A program made the translations under genes and the position numbers. A stretch of 7,981 bases of DNA from Candidatus Thorarchaeota archaeon (lineage in GTDB: Archaea; Asgardarchaeota; Thorarchaeia; Thorarchaeales; Thorarchaeaceae), in the NCBI GenBank assembly GCA_030642465.1, contig DAOWNS010000074.1, forward strand, positions 1 to 7,981. Direction: 5' to 3'. Numbering within the stretch: the first letter of the stretch is position 1; each line of letters starts with the position of its first letter. The notes beneath the pieces were generated by a model. The model saw nothing but the letters and a program-made list of their open reading frames with translations, did no database searches and was not told the DNA's origin. Positions 5,490 through 7,981 of this stretch are shown here, one piece after another.

Positions 5490-5849
5490 ATGCAGATTCC
5501 CACATTTCTTCTAAGAAAGCTCTACCTCAAGGGTAGTCTTGAGAACGTCGATGATGGCTTTGTGTTTAAAATCAAGAACACATTGTCACCAGGTACCGTG
5601 ACCGCAATGGAACCTATCAAGGTGAACGGTACTGAATATCCGCTAGACGCACTGACGGTCAAGATAGAGGACTCTGAGTACAAGGCCACAGATGTCAATG
5701 AAGGCAGCGCTATGCCCCTCAAAGTCGGTGTAGAGATTGCTCTACATATCAAAGCTGACCCTCTTCCAAAGGGAGAGCACACAATTGACATCGCGCTTGT
5801 GACCAAAGAGGCAGGCAAACTAGCGTTCGACGTCAAAGACGCAATCTAG
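5490..5849 (+). CDS. 119-residue beta-rich protein of uncertain family (possibly DUF6379 / C-glycoside deglycosidase beta-like)
   Basis: This soluble protein has no signal peptide, membrane helix or cysteine. After a short N-terminal segment (MQIPTFLLRKLYLKGSL) it alternates hydrophobic residues typical of beta strands: FVFKIKNTL, EPIKVNGTEYPL, LTVKIED, VEIALHIKA, HTIDIALVT, GKLAFDVKD. This points to a small beta sandwich. The pattern 'xPIKVNGxEYPLDxLTVKI ... LPKGEHTIDI' recalls DUF6379, the beta-subunit domain of C-glycoside deglycosidases, which pairs with a xylose-isomerase-like alpha subunit. No such partner is present, so the match is tentative. A strong BRE/TATA box and a ribosome-binding site support expression. 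The gene is single, its stop facing the metallophosphoesterase stop about 90 bases away. Confidence 0.75.
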   Translation: MQIPTFLLRKLYLKGSLENVDDGFVFKIKNTLSPGTVTAMEPIKVNGTEYPLDALTVKIEDSEYKATDVNEGSAMPLKVGVEIALHIKADPLPKGEHTIDIALVTKEAGKLAFDVKDAI

Positions 5850-5939
5850 ATTCATACATTTGCAGAGGGTCTGTGACCTTCTGCATTTTCGTTTTCTCAT
5901 CCGAAACAGTTAGTCCCAGAGTGTTTGATGCAAGCCCGG

Positions 5940-7523
5940 CTATTTCCGCTTGAAACGCACCAGGAGAACAATCACCACAACAGCTGAAATCACGCCCACG
6001 ATGCCCAAGACTAGGGTGAAGTCCATTGGAGGGGCAGGGGGTCCGTTGGTGGTAGTACTGGTTGGTGGCGTTGTAGAAGATGGCCAATTGGGATTGAATG
6101 TATTGAACAGGAATCGCTCATGGCTCCATAGATCTTCAGAATCACGGGCATACACATCCAGAGTGTGTTCGATAGGCTCGTCAGGGAATCCAGTAAGAGT
6201 TGTAGAGTTTGAGCCACCATCCCAAGAGTAGAGCACCTCAGCTGGATTCTCACTGAAGTAGAATTGAGGAAGAGTTCCGTTCAACTTCAAAGTGTTGTTA
6301 GCAAGGAATCTGGCTTCAATTTCGATGGGCCCATCGTAGGGCAATTGGTACTGTTCTCTTGTGACGCTCGAGAGATCAATGGCAGTGAAGCCCACTTGGC
6401 CTGAACTGACATCAACCTTGACGTAATGATAGAAAGCACCGCCCCACGGAGTGTGATATAGCGGTGCACCGCCACCACCTGCAATCATATGAACAACGCC
6501 ATTGACCGTCAGTCTATCGAAGAGGTGGTCATGTCCAGCGCCGAAGAGAGTGACATTCTTGTCCTCAAAGAGTTGCTGAAGCCGGTTCATCTCCGTCATA
6601 TTCCTATCTAGTGCGGAGGTTATGTGCTGCAACGGATAGAGAGGTTGGTGAGCGAAGACAAATTTCATGCTCCTTGATGTATTGGTCAAGTCGTCAACCA
6701 GCCAGTCATACTGAGTGCCAGTTATGCGCCCGTTGTCATACTGCTCCTCGGAGTTGAGAAGTGTAAAATGGACACCAGCATAGTCAAAGGAGAAGTAGGG
6801 TGAGGGTTCGTCATACATCTCAAAGGCATCAAAGAAGTACTCCAGGCGCAAGGTACCGGTGTAGGCGCTTGTATCATGGTTACCAAGCACACCATAGATT
6901 GGTACATAGTGACCAAGCCGGTCAGTGATGTTTGTGAAACGCTCCCAGACGTCAAGATTGTAGCTGTGGCTCTCAGTAACGACGTGTACGTAATCGCCGG
7001 TCATTATCACGATGTGTGGCCGCTCTGCGATTACCAAGTCAACCAGATCACTGAACTCCTGAGGTTGTACTGGTGCGGCGTCTGTGGATGGTCGATTATC
7101 GCCAAATACAATCATCTTGAACTCTGCCCCGTCGGCAGGAGCCGTCTTGAAACAGTACACGTCACTTGCGGTGCCATTGGATGTCGCCTGATAGTAGTAT
7201 GTGGAACCCATGGCAAGACCAGCTAGTGCTATTCGGTGATCCCCAACAACGGTGCTGTTACTTACTGTTAGGTTGAGATTCAATTCTTCCAGCCCATAAT
7301 CTACTGTGCTATTCATCGGTGCATCTGTTCTCCAGAAAATCAGAGCTGAGTTGTTTGTTACCAAATTCACGGTGGGGCCCCTGACAAAATGAGCAGGAGC
7401 AGCCTCAATGAATGACCCCTCAGGAGCTATAACCGGATTCTGAGTTGTTGTTTCCACTAGACCCAGAAACAAGGGAAGCAGAAAGAGTGCAAACGCGATG
7501 GAGAAACTGACTGACCTGCGCAA
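5940..7523 (-). CDS. Secreted, membrane-anchored metallophosphoesterase of purple-acid-phosphatase layout
   Basis: This 527-residue protein probably hydrolyses phosphate esters outside the cell. It has a signal peptide at about 1-25 (RRS then a hydrophobic stretch) and a fibronectin-III-like domain at about 45-128 (NSALIFWRTD, STYYYQATSNG). The two-metal phosphoesterase domain spans about 134-380 with GDNR (D142), TGDYVH (D177), GNHD (N215, H216), FAHQP (H292) and GHDH (H331, H333). A further beta-rich domain spans about 390-478, then a Ser/Thr/Pro stalk at 481-500, a membrane helix at about 502-523 and the basic tail RFKRK. Motif I reads GDNR rather than GDxH. Twelve N-X-S/T sequons suggest surface N-glycosylation. 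The TTG start is supported by AGGTGA six bases upstream and by an in-frame stop inside that site; no ATG would preserve the signal peptide. Substrate is unknown. Confidence 0.9.
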   Translation of the reverse strand: MRRSVSFSIAFALFLLPLFLGLVETTTQNPVIAPEGSFIEAAPAHFVRGPTVNLVTNNSALIFWRTDAPMNSTVDYGLEELNLNLTVSNSTVVGDHRIALAGLAMGSTYYYQATSNGTASDVYCFKTAPADGAEFKMIVFGDNRPSTDAAPVQPQEFSDLVDLVIAERPHIVIMTGDYVHVVTESHSYNLDVWERFTNITDRLGHYVPIYGVLGNHDTSAYTGTLRLEYFFDAFEMYDEPSPYFSFDYAGVHFTLLNSEEQYDNGRITGTQYDWLVDDLTNTSRSMKFVFAHQPLYPLQHITSALDRNMTEMNRLQQLFEDKNVTLFGAGHDHLFDRLTVNGVVHMIAGGGGAPLYHTPWGGAFYHYVKVDVSSGQVGFTAIDLSSVTREQYQLPYDGPIEIEARFLANNTLKLNGTLPQFYFSENPAEVLYSWDGGSNSTTLTGFPDEPIEHTLDVYARDSEDLWSHERFLFNTFNPNWPSSTTPPTSTTTNGPPAPPMDFTLVLGIVGVISAVVVIVLLVRFKRK

Positions 7524-7529
7524 TCGATG

Positions 7530-7535
7530 TCACCT
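7530..7535 (-). promoter_or_regulatory. Ribosome-binding site that fixes the TTG start of the metallophosphoesterase
   Basis: On the minus strand AGGTGA lies exactly six bases before the TTG at 7523. The TGA inside it is an in-frame stop, so translation cannot start further upstream. No ATG occurs in frame before residue 70, so TTG is the only start that keeps the signal peptide. Confidence 0.7.
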
Positions 7536-7640
7536 AAATCATCGATAAAGAACACCGTACTTAAGGGCAATGGTAGCCACGCCCACAATAGTTTTCAGCA
7601 TTGCACAACAAGTAGAGAACGGTGGTTGGTCCGGTTGTAC

Positions 7641-7829
7641 GTGAAGATACGAAAAGATGGAGCAGTAGGAATTGGCAAAGGTACAGAAGGACGTGCCGAG
7701 ATTACTCTCGGGTACGGAGAAGCACACATGATTGCAGCTGCGCTTGAGAAGCTTGCACAAACGGCACGCAATTACAAGCAGACCTACAAGAAGACTACAG
7801 ATGTGGGGAGGAAATCGCATAGACTTTGA
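7641..7829 (+). CDS. Small protein of unknown function (about 62 residues)
   Basis: The likely protein begins with two short strands around a turn (VKIRKDGAVGIGKG, then RAEITLG), followed by a helix (GEAHMIAAALEKLAQTARNYKQ) and a Lys/Arg-rich tail. No family is recognised. The start is uncertain. GTG at 7641 or TTG at 7635 (GGTGG at 7621-7625 lies nine bases before the latter) gives a compact beta-beta-alpha protein. The frame stays open to an ATG at 7527, but that ATG sits next to the ribosome-binding site of the divergent metallophosphoesterase and would leave no promoter room, and the added 38 residues look random. The next gene overlaps its end by 29 bases and has a similar shape, so the pair is probably one operon. 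Confidence 0.5.
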   Translation: MKIRKDGAVGIGKGTEGRAEITLGYGEAHMIAAALEKLAQTARNYKQTYKKTTDVGRKSHRL

Positions 7830-7981
7830 GAGAGCTGAAGATGGCACGATCACAGTTTCCGGCGATGGCAAGACCTACTTCCTCACTGAGAGCGAGGTGC
7901 GTGAGCTTGCTGATAGGCTAAACAACTTGCCTCCAGTGGAGGTTATTCCGCCCTCGAAGTATGTTCAGAAAATAGCCCCTA
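7801..7981 (+). CDS. Small protein of unknown function, 3' end outside window
   Basis: The frame is open from the ATG at 7801 to the right edge, at least 60 residues. It reads MWGGNRIDFERAEDGT, then ITVSGDGKTYFLTES, a helix EVRELADRLNNL, and a Pro-containing segment PPVEVIPPSK. The layout of two strands with a DG turn and then a helix resembles the preceding small protein, but no known family is recognised. It overlaps the preceding gene by 29 bases in another frame. No strong ribosome-binding site is seen, so translation may be coupled to the gene before it. The codon pattern and the alternation of polar and hydrophobic residues look like real coding sequence. Confidence 0.55.
   Translation, partial: MWGGNRIDFERAEDGTITVSGDGKTYFLTESEVRELADRLNNLPPVEVIPPSKYVQKIAP

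Noticed and set aside
6876..7226. Plus-strand 116-residue frame
   Set aside because: Antisense to the metallophosphoesterase core motifs; no ribosome-binding site and no recognisable domain.

Overview
The window looks archaeal. Candidate promoters are TATA-like boxes, the clearest being a BRE-plus-TATA element at 5426-5438. Ribosome-binding sites are short GGTGA or GAGG types, one gene appears to start at TTG, and there are several small zinc-ribbon proteins. One secreted protein ends in a Ser/Thr/Pro linker, a single membrane helix and a basic tail. Together these fit an uncultivated archaeon, possibly of the Asgard/Thorarchaeota type. That last placement is an impression from protein style, not a proof.

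Left part (1-3731): a lipoate-centred region. It opens with the C-terminal end of a 2-oxoacid dehydrogenase E1 beta subunit, followed at once by a complete lipoyl-bearing E2 acyltransferase. A double zinc-ribbon protein follows on the same strand, then a convergent 61-residue zinc-ribbon protein. A gene-free stretch of about 340 bases (2220-2556) holds several strong hairpins behind a TATA-like box. It leads into a lipoate-protein ligase, which forms a tight pair with an AhpD-like CxxC protein. E2 carries the lipoate, the ligase could attach it, and the AhpD-like protein could use the lipoyl cofactor as electron donor. That last link is inferred from the mycobacterial AhpD system. No E3 (lipoamide dehydrogenase) and no LplB-like partner is visible here.

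Middle part (3773-5849): a zinc-dependent medium-chain alcohol dehydrogenase on the minus strand, convergent with the AhpD-like gene. Next is a small membrane-anchored zinc-ribbon protein on the minus strand. A divergent promoter region separates it from a 119-residue beta-rich protein of uncertain family.

Right part (5940-7981): a large minus-strand secreted metallophosphoesterase of purple-acid-phosphatase layout (signal peptide, fibronectin-like domain, phosphoesterase core, stalk, C-terminal membrane anchor). It is divergent from two small overlapping unknown genes, the second running off the window. No tRNA, rRNA, CRISPR array, insertion sequence or transposase was seen.

The most interesting candidates are the structured region upstream of the lipoate ligase and the ligase/AhpD/E2 neighbourhood as a possible lipoyl-dependent redox module.
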